64,000 nt of DNA from positions 1 through 64,000 of the forward strand of contig NZ_CANPWG010000030.1 in NCBI RefSeq assembly GCF_947581915.1. The letters run 5' to 3'. The first letter of the stretch is position 1; each line of letters starts with the position of its first letter. Both the position numbers and the translations under genes were made by a program. The notes under the pieces were generated by a model. The model was given only the letters and a program-made list of their open reading frames with translations, did not search any database and was not told where the DNA came from. Source of the stretch: Candidatus Palauibacter scopulicola. Its GTDB lineage: Bacteria; Gemmatimonadota; Gemmatimonadetes; Palauibacterales; Palauibacteraceae. Of the stretch, positions 25,995-36,254 are shown piece after piece.

Positions 25995-27938
25995 TCACGC
26001 CTTGAGCGACCGGGTCTCCACGCGCTGACGGATACGCGATACGAAGTCGGCCAGGGGGACGACTTCCTGTTTGCGGTCGGCGCCGCGGGCGCGGACGGCG
26101 ACGGTGCCGGCCTCGATTTCGCGGTCGCCGACGACGAGGAGGTAGGGGACCTTCTGCAGTTCGCCGTCGCGGATGCGGTAGCCGAGCGTGTCGGAGCGGG
26201 CGTCGAGTTCGACCCGCAGGCCCTCCGCGGCGAGCCGGTCCCGGATGTCCCCGGCGGCCGCCGCGTGTGCGTCGGTGATCGGGAGCACGCGGACCTGGAC
26301 GGGCGCGAGCCACGGGGGAAACGCCCCGGCGAAGTGCTCGATGAGCACGCCCGTGAAGCGCTCGAGGGTGCCGAAGATGGCGCGGTGGATCATCACGGGG
26401 CGGTGCGGCTTGTTGTCCGTCCCCATGTATTCGAGTTCGAACCGCTCCGGCAGGTTGAAGTCGAGCTGGATCGTGGCGCCCTGCCACTCGCGCCCGATCG
26501 CGTCCTTGTACTTGATGTCGATCTTGGGGCCGTAGAACGCGCCGCCGCCCTCGTCGAGCTTGTATTCGAGCCCGCCGCGCTCCAGCGCATCGCGCAGGGC
26601 GCCCTCGGCCACGTCCCACACCTCGTCGCCCCCGATCCGCTTGTCCCCGTCCGGGCGCGTGGAGAGATCGAACCGGTAGTCGAGGCCCAGCGTCGTCATC
26701 ACGGTGTCCACGAGTTCGAGACAGATGAAGATCTCGTCCTCGATCTGCTCCGGAGTGCAGAAGACGTGTCCGTCGTCCATGGTGAGCATGCGCACGCGCA
26801 GCAGCCCGTGCAGCGTCCCCGACCGCTCGTTACGGTACACGTTCGCGACCTCGGCCAGGCGCACCGGCAGATCGCGGTAGCTGCGGGGGTTCGCCGCGTA
26901 GATCGTGATGTGGCCGGGACAGTTCATCGGCTTCACGCGGAACGCTTCGCCGTCCTCATCCTCCATGCGGGGGTACATGTTCTCCGCGTAGTTCGGGAGG
27001 TGCCCGGAGCGCCGGAAGAGCGCCTCGCTGGAGATATGCGGCGTGTAGACGAACTGGTAGCCGTGCGCCTCCTGCAGGTCTTCGATCCAGCGCCTCAGTT
27101 CGAGCTGCACGCGCGCGCCCCTGGGGTGCCAGCACACCAGCCCGGGCCCGATCTCGTCCTGGATCGAGAACAGGTCGAGTTCCCTGCCCAGCTTCCGGTG
27201 ATCGCGCTTGCGGGCCTCCTCGACGCGCGCGATGTACGCCTCGAGCGCCTCCCGCGAGTAGAAGGCCGTGCCATAGATGCGCTGGAGCATCTGCCGGCGC
27301 TCGTCGCCCCGCCAGTAGGCCCCCGCGGCGCTGAGAAGGCGGAAATGGCGGATCTCGCCCGTGCGGGGGGCGTGCGGTCCCCGGCACAGGTCGAGGAACG
27401 GGCCGTTCCGATAGACGGAAATCGCCTCGTCCTCGGGGATCTCGTCCAGCCGCTCGAGCTTCAGCGGGTCGTCCGCGAACAGTGCGCGGGCTTCGTCGCG
27501 CGTCACCTCGCGGCGTTCGAACGGGTCGTCCGCCCCCGCGACCTCGGCCATCGTGCGCTCGATCTCTTCCAGGTCCTCCGGCGTGAAGGGGGCCGGGACC
27601 TCGAAGTCGTAGTAGAAGCCGTCGTCGATCGGAGGGCCGAAGCCGATCCCCGCCCCCGGATATCGCTCGCGCACGGCGGTGGCGAGCGCGTGCGCCGCGG
27701 AGTGGCGAAGGACGTAGAGGGCGTCGGGGTCCTCGTCGCTGCGCGTCACGATCGCGACTTGCGCCCCGTCGGGAAGGGCGGCCGACAGATCCGTGAGCAC
27801 GCCGTCAACGCGCGCGGCCACGGCGGCCCGGGCCAGTCCGGGACCGATCGCCGCAGCGAGGTCTGCGGCGCTCGAGCCGCGCGGCAGCCGCTTCGGAGAA
27901 CCGTCGGGGAGCGTGATGGCAATCGGGGATTCGTTCAT
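25995..27938 (-). CDS. thrS: Threonine-tRNA ligase
   Basis: 647 residues. TGS domain (1-65, ITLPDGSPKRLPRGSSA), editing domain with the HSAAHALATAVRERYP zinc-like motif (HxxxH), second editing-domain motif, class II catalytic core (RNERSGTLHGLLRVRMLTMDDGH) and anticodon-binding C-terminal domain (PVQVRVLPITDAH). Charges tRNA-Thr and edits Ser-tRNA-Thr. thrS upstream of infC-rpmI-rplT-pheST is a classic gene order. Only a weak Shine-Dalgarno is visible. Confidence 0.97.
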   Translation of the reverse strand: MNESPIAITLPDGSPKRLPRGSSAADLAAAIGPGLARAAVAARVDGVLTDLSAALPDGAQVAIVTRSDEDPDALYVLRHSAAHALATAVRERYPGAGIGFGPPIDDGFYYDFEVPAPFTPEDLEEIERTMAEVAGADDPFERREVTRDEARALFADDPLKLERLDEIPEDEAISVYRNGPFLDLCRGPHAPRTGEIRHFRLLSAAGAYWRGDERRQMLQRIYGTAFYSREALEAYIARVEEARKRDHRKLGRELDLFSIQDEIGPGLVCWHPRGARVQLELRRWIEDLQEAHGYQFVYTPHISSEALFRRSGHLPNYAENMYPRMEDEDGEAFRVKPMNCPGHITIYAANPRSYRDLPVRLAEVANVYRNERSGTLHGLLRVRMLTMDDGHVFCTPEQIEDEIFICLELVDTVMTTLGLDYRFDLSTRPDGDKRIGGDEVWDVAEGALRDALERGGLEYKLDEGGGAFYGPKIDIKYKDAIGREWQGATIQLDFNLPERFELEYMGTDNKPHRPVMIHRAIFGTLERFTGVLIEHFAGAFPPWLAPVQVRVLPITDAHAAAAGDIRDRLAAEGLRVELDARSDTLGYRIRDGELQKVPYLLVVGDREIEAGTVAVRARGADRKQEVVPLADFVSRIRQRVETRSLKA

Positions 27939-28043
27939 CGGCCTACCCGTCGATGTACGATGTTGGGTTCGACTCTCGGTGGCAGCGGAAGCTAGGGTCG
28001 GGTGCGCGGATCGCCAAGCACCGGTTTGTCCGGGGCGGAGCGC

Positions 28044-30014
28044 TCAGCGCGTCCTCAGGACGGTGACCTGCGCCTGCGTCCGTCCGGGCAGGTTCGCCCC
28101 GGCGGGGTCCATGACTTCCACCACCAGGTCGGGCGTCGCGCCGGAGGTCACGAGCGAAAGGTAGCGCCCCGTGGAGGAGTTCACGGTGAACTCGGTCGAG
28201 CTGTTCGTCGATACGTGCACGTTTACCCGCGATGGCGTGAGCGGGAAGTCGCGGGTGAACGGACACCGGTTGCCGAGATTGGATTCGCTGAGTTGTCGGT
28301 ACAGCGCCGCGAGATTCCAGGTCGTCCACTGCGTCCGGGGATCCGCGTCGGCCGGCGCGCGGTCATCCGCGATGAGAGAGGTGAGGTACAGCGAGAGGAG
28401 TTCCTCCCATTCGATGTTCACTCCGGCGACCGCCTGGAGCGTGCGCTCCACGTTGGTGACGCCCTTGAAATGCGCGGGCCCGCCCGAAGTCAGATACCGG
28501 AACAGCTCCTCCTCCCGACTCCCGGGCAGCGCTCCCCCGCTCCCGGACGCCCCGAACTGGTCGCCGAGCCAGCGTACGAACCCGTACGCGAAACCACGGA
28601 ACGAGAGGGATTCCACTCCGCCGGGATCTTCGCCGGACGCGTCGCCGAGTGCCGGGGCCGCCGCCGGACCGTTGGGATCCGGTGGACATCCGCCCCGCAG
28701 GAAACGCCCCAGGCGAATCTGGTTCACGACGTGGAAGTGGTTGTAGGCGGTGAGCTGTTCCTCGCTCGTCGTGATCATGTCCAGATCGAGGTTGGATCGT
28801 GTCCCGAGCCCCGCGGCCCGCAGGCCGGCGATCTCCTCCGCAAGGTGGGCCATGCCCTCATCGAGCCATGCGACCTCTCGATCGCCGAAGATGTTCCCGC
28901 TCCCGAGCGTGACGCGCTGCTGGGTGTTGAGCAGGTGGGCGAACTCGTGCGCGACCGTCGACCGCGCAAGCGCGTTCGCGAAGCTGATGCTGATGTCCGA
29001 GCCGTAGTCCTCGTCCGGATCCGGGCCCACGAGATAGAAGATCTCCCCTTCGTTCGAGGCTTCGCAGCTGGATCTGGTCGTGAGATCGCGCGCCAGGAAG
29101 AAGCCGGCGACGACGCTCTCCTCTCCCGCGGGCGTGAGCTTGTTCACCTCGGCCGTGATGAGGGCGAACACGGTCCCGTTGTTGTCGATGTCCGCCGGTT
29201 CGCCGAAGTAGGCCACATCCACCGGATACACGACTTCGTCAAGTTGTCGGCCGATCGCCTCGAACTCGGCCTCCGAGAACCGGTCGCTGTCCGGCTGACT
29301 GTGGAACTGGAGATCCTCCACGATGGTGAAGTGCTCTCCCGCGTACCTGACTTCGCCCGTGACCATCGTCGGGTTCCGGCAGTTCACGACGAGATTCGCG
29401 CCCACGCCGACCCTGAAGGAGAGGGTGTCCCCGAGGTCCGGCGGCCGCAGGGCATCGGTCAGGCTCAGGGGATCGAGCCCCGGCGTTCGGGAGCGTATGG
29501 GCTGTGCGCCGACCGCGGCGAGTTCCCGCAGCTCCCGCTCCCGAAGCACGCGTTCGCGGGCGAACCAGGACTCCCGGCGGCGAAGGTCGCGGCTCAACTC
29601 TCCCCCTCCGCCGGAGAGACGCGGAGGTTGGGACGGGGTCACGTTTCCGGAGGCCCGCTCGGCCCGCACCCGTATACAGCCGCTAACGCTCTGGCCGGGC
29701 GCCTGGGAGGCGCTCTGTACGATGACCTCGTAGTCGCGGGATACGTCCGAGCCCGCCAGCCTGAAGGCGCGCACATCCGCCGAGTTGTCGAGCGTGACGT
29801 GCTGGCCGGGGGCCAGGTCGAGCGTGACGGATACGGACGCTGTGGCATCTCCGCCGCACCCGGTGGCGAGTGGAGGCGGAGGAGGAGGCGGTGGCGGGTC
29901 CGTCGTACCGCCGCCGCAGGCCGCGAGCGCGAGACCGGAGAGCACGGCTGCCAGCGGACGCGGGAGGCCGTCAGGGCCCGACGAGCGTGGCCTTCCGCCG
30001 CACAGTCTCAGCAT
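28044..30014 (-). CDS. Lipoprotein zinc metallopeptidase, HExxH type (M30-like), copy 1
   Basis: 656 residues from the ATG at 30014. A lipoprotein signal ends LSGLALAAC-GGG, followed by a run of nine prolines. The zinc site is H356-E-F-A-H360 in STVAHEFAHLLNTQQRV, and a downstream Glu in the segment VAWLDEGMAHLAEEIAG fits the M30/hyicolysin-like pattern. It ends with a beta-rich domain and the tail VTVLRTR. Probably anchored at the cell surface or periplasmic side and proteolytic. Same strand and same plan as the next gene upstream, with the zinc motif at almost the same residue number: a tandem duplicate. In copy 1 the catalytic residues all look intact. Confidence 0.8.
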   Translation of the reverse strand: MLRLCGGRPRSSGPDGLPRPLAAVLSGLALAACGGGTTDPPPPPPPPPLATGCGGDATASVSVTLDLAPGQHVTLDNSADVRAFRLAGSDVSRDYEVIVQSASQAPGQSVSGCIRVRAERASGNVTPSQPPRLSGGGGELSRDLRRRESWFARERVLRERELRELAAVGAQPIRSRTPGLDPLSLTDALRPPDLGDTLSFRVGVGANLVVNCRNPTMVTGEVRYAGEHFTIVEDLQFHSQPDSDRFSEAEFEAIGRQLDEVVYPVDVAYFGEPADIDNNGTVFALITAEVNKLTPAGEESVVAGFFLARDLTTRSSCEASNEGEIFYLVGPDPDEDYGSDISISFANALARSTVAHEFAHLLNTQQRVTLGSGNIFGDREVAWLDEGMAHLAEEIAGLRAAGLGTRSNLDLDMITTSEEQLTAYNHFHVVNQIRLGRFLRGGCPPDPNGPAAAPALGDASGEDPGGVESLSFRGFAYGFVRWLGDQFGASGSGGALPGSREEELFRYLTSGGPAHFKGVTNVERTLQAVAGVNIEWEELLSLYLTSLIADDRAPADADPRTQWTTWNLAALYRQLSESNLGNRCPFTRDFPLTPSRVNVHVSTNSSTEFTVNSSTGRYLSLVTSGATPDLVVEVMDPAGANLPGRTQAQVTVLRTR

Positions 30015-30160
30015 GCTCGGCCTGCGTGTCTCACCGTTCGATCTCTCTGGCACGGTCCGTGACGGCCGCCGGCTCCCTGGCAGATCCTCCCGCCGGCCGG
30101 CGCCCTCCGGCGGGCAAGATACCCGTCCTGCGCGATCCGTGCCCGCGAGGGTCGGCACGG

Positions 30161-32065
30161 TCAACGCGTCCGGAGCACGAGGATGCGGACGCCCTCGGAA
30201 GAAGGGACGGGAAGCCCGGCCTGGGTCGTGAGCCTCAGACGGACGTCCGGGTGCGGCCCCTCGCTCACAAGCTGAAAATAGTAGCCCGTCGAGGCGGCGA
30301 GTTCGAAGTCGATCCGGGCATCCGTCCCGTCGGCGAGTGGAATGTCCATCGCCTCCAGCGGGAAGGCGCGCGCGAAGGGAACCCTTCCCTCCAGTTCCCG
30401 GTGCAGGGCGGCAAACACATCGCGAAGGTGCAGGGTCTTCACCTGCGTCGATGAAGGCGCGCCGGGCAGGTCATCCGCAATGGGGGCAAGCGCCCACGCC
30501 GCGAGCAGGTCGTCCCATGTGCCCGGCGCGCCGTACGCCGAGGCGACCCGCTCGACGTTCTCCACGCCGCGCGCGCGAGCGACCCCGCCTCCCGCCAGGT
30601 CGTGAAAGATGGCCTCCTCCGCGGCTCCGCCGAGCCGTCCGCCGCCCTGCGTCGCGTACTGGTCCGCGAACCAGCGCAGGAAGAGCCATCCGAAGCCCCG
30701 CATCGCAAGCGACGAGATTCCGTCCGGGTCCCGCGCATGGGCGTCGCCCAGCGCGGGGGTCCGGTGCGGCCCGAGCAGGTAGAACGCGGAACGGCGGAGG
30801 TTCGGGAAGAGATAGGTTCCGAAGTTTTCGGAGTCGGCAAGGAGTTCCGCGAAGTCGTAGTTGCCGCCGGGACTCAGGCCCACCCTCGACATCCCGACGA
30901 ACGTCTCCGCCGAATGCGCCAGCGCCTCGCTCAGCCAGGTTTCCTCGAGGGAGGCGAACGACCCCCGGGCGAGCACGGTTCGGCGCTCGGCCGAAATGAG
31001 GTGCGCCAGTTCGTGCGCGGCCACGCCGACGGCCCCGGTCGTCGCGAATTGCGCGAGTACGGGTTTGGAGAACCGCCCGTCGGGATCGGCGGCGAGGAGG
31101 TAGAGGATCTCCCCCCCGTTGGAAGCCGGGCAGTCTTCGGGGTCGGCCAGGTCGGCCGGATTGAAGAACCCCAGGATCCTGGTTTCGCTGTCGCGGGGCG
31201 TGGTCCGGTTCACGACGGGCGTGAACAGGACCCATACGACGCCGTTTCCGTCGATGTCCGCCGGCTCGCCGAAATACGCCGTGAGCACGGGGAGAACCGA
31301 CCACTCGAGCGATCCGAGGACGGCTTCGTAGCCGTCGCCGGGCACGACGCCGGCCGCGTCGAGATCCTCCACGATCGCGAAGTTGGGGCCCACGGCGCGG
31401 ACGACGGCGGCGACGTCGTGGATTCCGTCGCAGTCCACGTCGAGATTCGGATGCACCGCGTTGCTGAAGGTCACGGTGTCGCCGACGGCGGGGGGCGTCG
31501 GGCCGGCGTGGGCCTGGTTGGCGCGCACCATGCCCGGGGCCGGCGGGGCGGCGGACGCCGGGCGGAGCGGACGCGCACCCCGCACGGCGCGGCGGGCATT
31601 GGTCCGCAAGGTGAGGTCGGCCCGCGATGCTTCCTCGAGGCGGCGTCTGTCGTTCTCGAGGTCGAGTGCGTCGGCCGGCAGCGCGCGTGCGGGAGCGGCG
31701 AGCGGAGGAACCCGCGCCGCCGCCCCCCCCCTCGCCCGGGCATCGAGTCTGAGACGCGTCGTCGCCCCCGGCCTGCGCAGAGCGCTCTGCACGACGAGCA
31801 GATACTCCGCCGCGGCGTTGCCGGCCCCGATTTCCACAACCTGGACACCCGCCGCCGGCAGCACGCACATCTCCCCGGCCACGAGGGACATCGTGACGCG
31901 ATTCGCGCCGCGCCCCGCCGCGACGGGACAGAGTTCGTCAGCGGGGCCCGTTGCGTCGGCGCAGGCCAGCGGCGTCAGGGCCGCGAGCCACAGCGTCGAC
32001 CGCGCGGCGCGCGCGCGAGCCGCCGGAGGTCCGGGGTGGGCGAGGCTGGATCCGAGGTATCGCAT
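30161..32065 (-). CDS. Exported zinc metallopeptidase, HExxH type (M30-like), copy 2
   Basis: 634 residues. Signal-like N-terminus with a possible but imperfect lipobox (ALTPLAC). Zinc motif H351-E-L-A-H355 in GVAAHELAHLISAERRTV; WLSEALAHSAETFVG supplies the downstream acidic residue. A cysteine pair near the middle (DLADPEDCPASNGGEILYLL) matches the equivalent segment of copy 1. Tail ILVLRTR parallels VTVLRTR of copy 1. The two copies are clearly diverged (few long identical stretches), so the duplication is old. A leaderless-type promoter lies directly upstream and copy 1 starts 147 bases after this gene ends, so one transcript could carry both. Confidence 0.78.
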   Translation of the reverse strand: MRYLGSSLAHPGPPAARARAARSTLWLAALTPLACADATGPADELCPVAAGRGANRVTMSLVAGEMCVLPAAGVQVVEIGAGNAAAEYLLVVQSALRRPGATTRLRLDARARGGAAARVPPLAAPARALPADALDLENDRRRLEEASRADLTLRTNARRAVRGARPLRPASAAPPAPGMVRANQAHAGPTPPAVGDTVTFSNAVHPNLDVDCDGIHDVAAVVRAVGPNFAIVEDLDAAGVVPGDGYEAVLGSLEWSVLPVLTAYFGEPADIDGNGVVWVLFTPVVNRTTPRDSETRILGFFNPADLADPEDCPASNGGEILYLLAADPDGRFSKPVLAQFATTGAVGVAAHELAHLISAERRTVLARGSFASLEETWLSEALAHSAETFVGMSRVGLSPGGNYDFAELLADSENFGTYLFPNLRRSAFYLLGPHRTPALGDAHARDPDGISSLAMRGFGWLFLRWFADQYATQGGGRLGGAAEEAIFHDLAGGGVARARGVENVERVASAYGAPGTWDDLLAAWALAPIADDLPGAPSSTQVKTLHLRDVFAALHRELEGRVPFARAFPLEAMDIPLADGTDARIDFELAASTGYYFQLVSEGPHPDVRLRLTTQAGLPVPSSEGVRILVLRTR

Positions 32066-32071
32066 CGCAGG

Positions 32072-32100
32072 ACATTAACCGCGGGGGGCGGATGCGCGAA
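32072..32100 (-). promoter_or_regulatory. Promoter for a leaderless metallopeptidase transcript
   Basis: -10 TAATGT (32072-32077) stands exactly six bases before the ATG at 32065, with TTCGCG (32095-32100) 17 bases farther upstream. No Shine-Dalgarno is present. The match is modest on its own and is supported by the same geometry at two other genes here. Confidence 0.4.
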
Positions 32101-32121
32101 GGCCCGGCCGAAGCCGGGCCT
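32100..32121 (-). terminator. Stem-loop after groL
   Basis: Nine-pair perfect stem AGGCCCGGC/GCCGGGCCT around a stable UUCG-type tetraloop (minus strand TTCG), 65 bases past the groL stop. No T-run follows. Likely the 3' end of the groSL transcript. Confidence 0.55.
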
Positions 32122-32185
32122 CTCGCACTTCCCGAACAGCTGGCGGCGGGAGACGGCTCTCCGCCCCCGCCATGCAAGGCGGCTG

Positions 32186-33844
<1,659 letters not shown>

Positions 33845-33896
33845 TCATCCGGGCGCGTCAGTCAACGGTTTGACCCGCCGTCTCCCGCTCCAGCGG

Positions 33897-34205
33897 CTAG
33901 AGGACGGCCAGAACGTCGCTTTCCTTCACGATCAGATAGTCATCGCCATCCAGGGAAACCTCGGTCCCGGCGTACTTGCCGTAGAGGACCCGGTCTCCGG
34001 TGTTGACTTCCATCGGGATGCGCTCACCGTCGTCGTTCATGCGGCCGGGGCCCACGGCAACGACGGTGCCCTGCTGCGGCTTCTCCTTCGCGGTGTCCGG
34101 AATGTACAGACCCCCGCGCATCTCCTCGGTCTCTTCGAGCGGCGCGACGACGATGCGGTCGGCCATGGGGGAGATGTTCAGTTTCGTGTTCGAGGCGGTT
34201 GCCAT
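33897..34205 (-). CDS. groS: 10-kDa co-chaperonin GroES
   Basis: 102 residues from the ATG at 34205, with AAGGAGGG nine bases upstream. Conserved LNISPMADRIVVAPLEETEE, mobile-loop region GGLYIPDTAKEKPQQGTVVA, GDRVLYGKYAGTEVSLDG and the C-terminal YLIVKESDVLAVL. Lid of the GroEL cage. A longer in-frame start would run through the CIRCE operator and is rejected. Confidence 0.98.
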   Translation of the reverse strand: MATASNTKLNISPMADRIVVAPLEETEEMRGGLYIPDTAKEKPQQGTVVAVGPGRMNDDGERIPMEVNTGDRVLYGKYAGTEVSLDGDDYLIVKESDVLAVL

Positions 34206-34278
34206 CTTGCCTGTCCCTCCTTGGACCTTCGGTGTTGGGTGATCCTTCCGATGAAAGCCGCGAGGGACCCCGCGGCTG

Positions 34279-34305
34279 TTAGCACTCTGGTGCGCCGAGT
34301 GCCAA
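34279..34305 (-). promoter_or_regulatory. CIRCE operator (HrcA binding site)
   Basis: Minus strand reads TTGGCACTC-N9-GAGTGCTAA, a full match to the CIRCE inverted repeat. It begins nine bases past the -10 box of the groS promoter, so HrcA bound here would block transcription initiation until heat shock. It lies in the 5' untranslated region, 74 bases before the groS ATG. Confidence 0.95.
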
Positions 34306-34314
34306 GGCGAGCCG

Positions 34315-34343
34315 AAGATATGCGGGTGCACGGTTCCGATCAA
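34315..34343 (-). promoter_or_regulatory. groSL promoter
   Basis: -35 TTGATC (34338-34343) and -10 TATCTT (34315-34320) with a 17-base spacer, immediately upstream of the CIRCE operator. A housekeeping sigma-70-type promoter, as expected for HrcA-controlled groE operons. Confidence 0.8.
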
Positions 34344-34354
34344 GGGGCGCGGGG

Positions 34355-34383
34355 TTATGAAACCCGGCCCGTACACGTATCGT
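34355..34383 (+). promoter_or_regulatory. Divergent promoter for the small membrane protein
   Basis: TTATGA (34355-34360) and TATCGT (34378-34383) are 17 bases apart; the predicted start is about 20 bases before the ribosome-binding site GGGAGG. It is back-to-back with the groS promoter. Confidence 0.4.
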
Positions 34384-34410
34384 AGGGGCGGGCCAGAAAG
34401 GGAGGTCGAC

Positions 34411-34629
34411 ATGTTTCGTGCAGCCGTAGTGCTGGTGGCCGCGGGCGCGGTGGGTCTGTGGGTGACGGGAATCCTCTTCTCCGTCGTCCTGCCCCTGGTG
34501 TGGATGGTCGTGAAGGTCGCGATCTTCGTCGCGGTCTTCTACCTGATCGTGCGGATGATCAATCCGGAGTTCGCGAACAAGATGAAGGAGAAGTGCTGCG
34601 GAAGCGCCGCTTTCTTCCGCGGGTCCTGA
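34411..34629 (+). CDS. Small membrane protein, unknown function
   Basis: 72 residues. Two hydrophobic helices with a short turn (FRAAVVLVAAGAVGLWVTGI and VWMVVKVAIFVAVFYLIV) and a basic tail with adjacent cysteines (KEKCCGSAAFF). GGGAGG stands five bases before the ATG. Divergent from groS across a shared 200-base control region. No family recognised. Alone on its strand, convergent with coaX. Confidence 0.7.
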   Translation: MFRAAVVLVAAGAVGLWVTGILFSVVLPLVWMVVKVAIFVAVFYLIVRMINPEFANKMKEKCCGSAAFFRGS

Positions 34630-34644
34630 ACTGACGTCGGCCCG

Positions 34645-35424
34645 CTAGCCGTCCGAGCCGGCGGGCGACTCGAACAGATACCGGTCCGCGATCGCCAGAC
34701 CGGTGATCGTCAGGGCCGGCTCGATGCGGTCGACGGTGCGGCAGTGCGGTCCCACGACCCGCGCGAGTCCGCCCGTCGCCACGATGAGCGGCTCGCGCTC
34801 CCATTCCTCGATGATCCGCCGCACGATGCCGTCGATCCCCTCCACCACCGAGTAGAACCCGCCGCTCCGCAGACAGTCTTTCGTATTGCGGCCGATGACC
34901 CGGGCTGGCTCTTCGACATGGATCTGCGGGAGTTGCGCCGTCGCGCGCGCGAGCTGGTCCGTGCCGGCCGTGGGCCCGGGCGCGATGACGCCGCCCACGA
35001 AGACGCCATCGGCGGTAATGCAGTCGAAGGTCGTCGCCGTCCCGAGATCCACGACGACGGTGTCGCGACGGTAGAGTTCCGCGGCGGCGAGCGTGTTCGC
35101 GATGCGGTCGGCGCCGACTTCGAGGGGGTGGTCGACGTCCAGCCGCACGGGGATGGGAGAGCCGCCGTTGAGGAAGCGCAGCGGGGCGTCGAGGGTTCCC
35201 CCCACCGCGAGCCAGACCCGGTGCAGCACGGGGACGACGGAAGCGACGACGATACGCTCCGGAGCGGGCAGGTCCCGGGCCCCGAGCAGCCCGCGGATCT
35301 GGAGTCCGATCTCGTCCGCCGTTCGGCGGCGATCCGTCGCGATCCGCCACGTGTGTACGGGGGTGAGATCCTCGAACCAGCCGAGGACGGATTCGGTGTT
35401 CCCGATGTCTACGGTGAGGAGCAT
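34645..35424 (-). CDS. coaX: Type III pantothenate kinase
   Basis: 259 residues. ASKHA-fold phosphate motif DIGNTESVLGWF at the N-terminus, PVHVRLDVDHPLEVGADRIAN-like motif (LEVGADRIANTLAAAELY), then VVDLGTATTFDCITADGVFVGG and ATGGLARVVGPHC. First step of coenzyme A synthesis; type III enzymes lack feedback inhibition by CoA. The start at 35424 is chosen from the family (MLLTVDIGNT); a TTG six codons earlier overlaps birA. Immediately follows birA, as in many genomes. Confidence 0.93.
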   Translation of the reverse strand: MLLTVDIGNTESVLGWFEDLTPVHTWRIATDRRRTADEIGLQIRGLLGARDLPAPERIVVASVVPVLHRVWLAVGGTLDAPLRFLNGGSPIPVRLDVDHPLEVGADRIANTLAAAELYRRDTVVVDLGTATTFDCITADGVFVGGVIAPGPTAGTDQLARATAQLPQIHVEEPARVIGRNTKDCLRSGGFYSVVEGIDGIVRRIIEEWEREPLIVATGGLARVVGPHCRTVDRIEPALTITGLAIADRYLFESPAGSDG

Positions 35425-35428
35425 GGGA

Positions 35429-36247
35429 TCAGCTTCCGCCAAGAGCGATGGAACCCGCGACGACGCGGCGCAGGGCGCCCCCGCGCGGCCGCAGGAGGAG
35501 GGCGCCGTCCGGAGCGATCCCGGCCGCGAGGCCCACGGCGGGTTCGCGGTCCGAGAGCCGGTGCTCGACCCAACGGTTCTTCAACCAGTCGAGACGGTCG
35601 AGTTCATCGAGCGAAGGCGCGTCGAGTGAAGTCGGTGCACGGGGAAGTCGGCGCTCGAGTCCCGCCACCACCGCGTCCGCGACGTCGACGAGGCGCGCCG
35701 AACCCACGCAGTCGGCGAGGGCCACCGCTCCGACCACGTCATCCGGCAGCCGATCGGACTCGACGTTGATGCCGACGCCGACGACGAGGAACATCTCCTT
35801 GCCGTCTGCCCGGGCCGTTTCCGCGAGGATGCCGCCGAGCTTCCGATCCCGCGCCATGAGGTCGTTGGGCCACTTCACGGCCGAGCCGAGGCCCGGGAAG
35901 CGCCGGTTCAGTTCGCGAGCCAGATCGACGCCGGCCACGACGGTGACGAGCGGCGGGACGGTGGCTTCACGCGGGCGGAACGCCATGCTCAGATAGACGC
36001 CCGCCCCCGCCGGGGACGCCCAGCTCCGCCCCCCCCTTCCCCGCCCGGCCGTCTGCTCGCGGCAGAGCACGATCGTGCCGGACGGCGCCCCGGCCTCCGC
36101 CAGCTCGCGGGCGAGGTCGTTCGTCGAAGGGATGCGGTCGAAGGTGAAGACCGACTCCCGGTCCCAGTGCTCGCGCAGCGCGGCGACGGACTCCCCGCCC
36201 CAGTCTTCTGCCTCTTCTGCGAGCATGGTCGCTCCGACGTCAGTCAT
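35429..36247 (-). CDS. birA: Biotin-[acetyl-CoA-carboxylase] ligase (no DNA-binding domain)
   Basis: 272 residues. Biotinyl-AMP motif GRGRGGRSWASPAGAGVYLS and KWPNDLMARDRKLGGILAET, and a small SH3-like C-terminal domain. The winged-helix repressor domain of E. coli BirA is missing, so it is a catalytic-only ligase that biotinylates acetyl-CoA carboxylase carrier protein. It begins seven bases after uppP and ends four bases before coaX. Confidence 0.93.
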   Translation of the reverse strand: MTDVGATMLAEEAEDWGGESVAALREHWDRESVFTFDRIPSTNDLARELAEAGAPSGTIVLCREQTAGRGRGGRSWASPAGAGVYLSMAFRPREATVPPLVTVVAGVDLARELNRRFPGLGSAVKWPNDLMARDRKLGGILAETARADGKEMFLVVGVGINVESDRLPDDVVGAVALADCVGSARLVDVADAVVAGLERRLPRAPTSLDAPSLDELDRLDWLKNRWVEHRLSDREPAVGLAAGIAPDGALLLRPRGGALRRVVAGSIALGGS

Positions 36248-36254
36248 TCAACCG

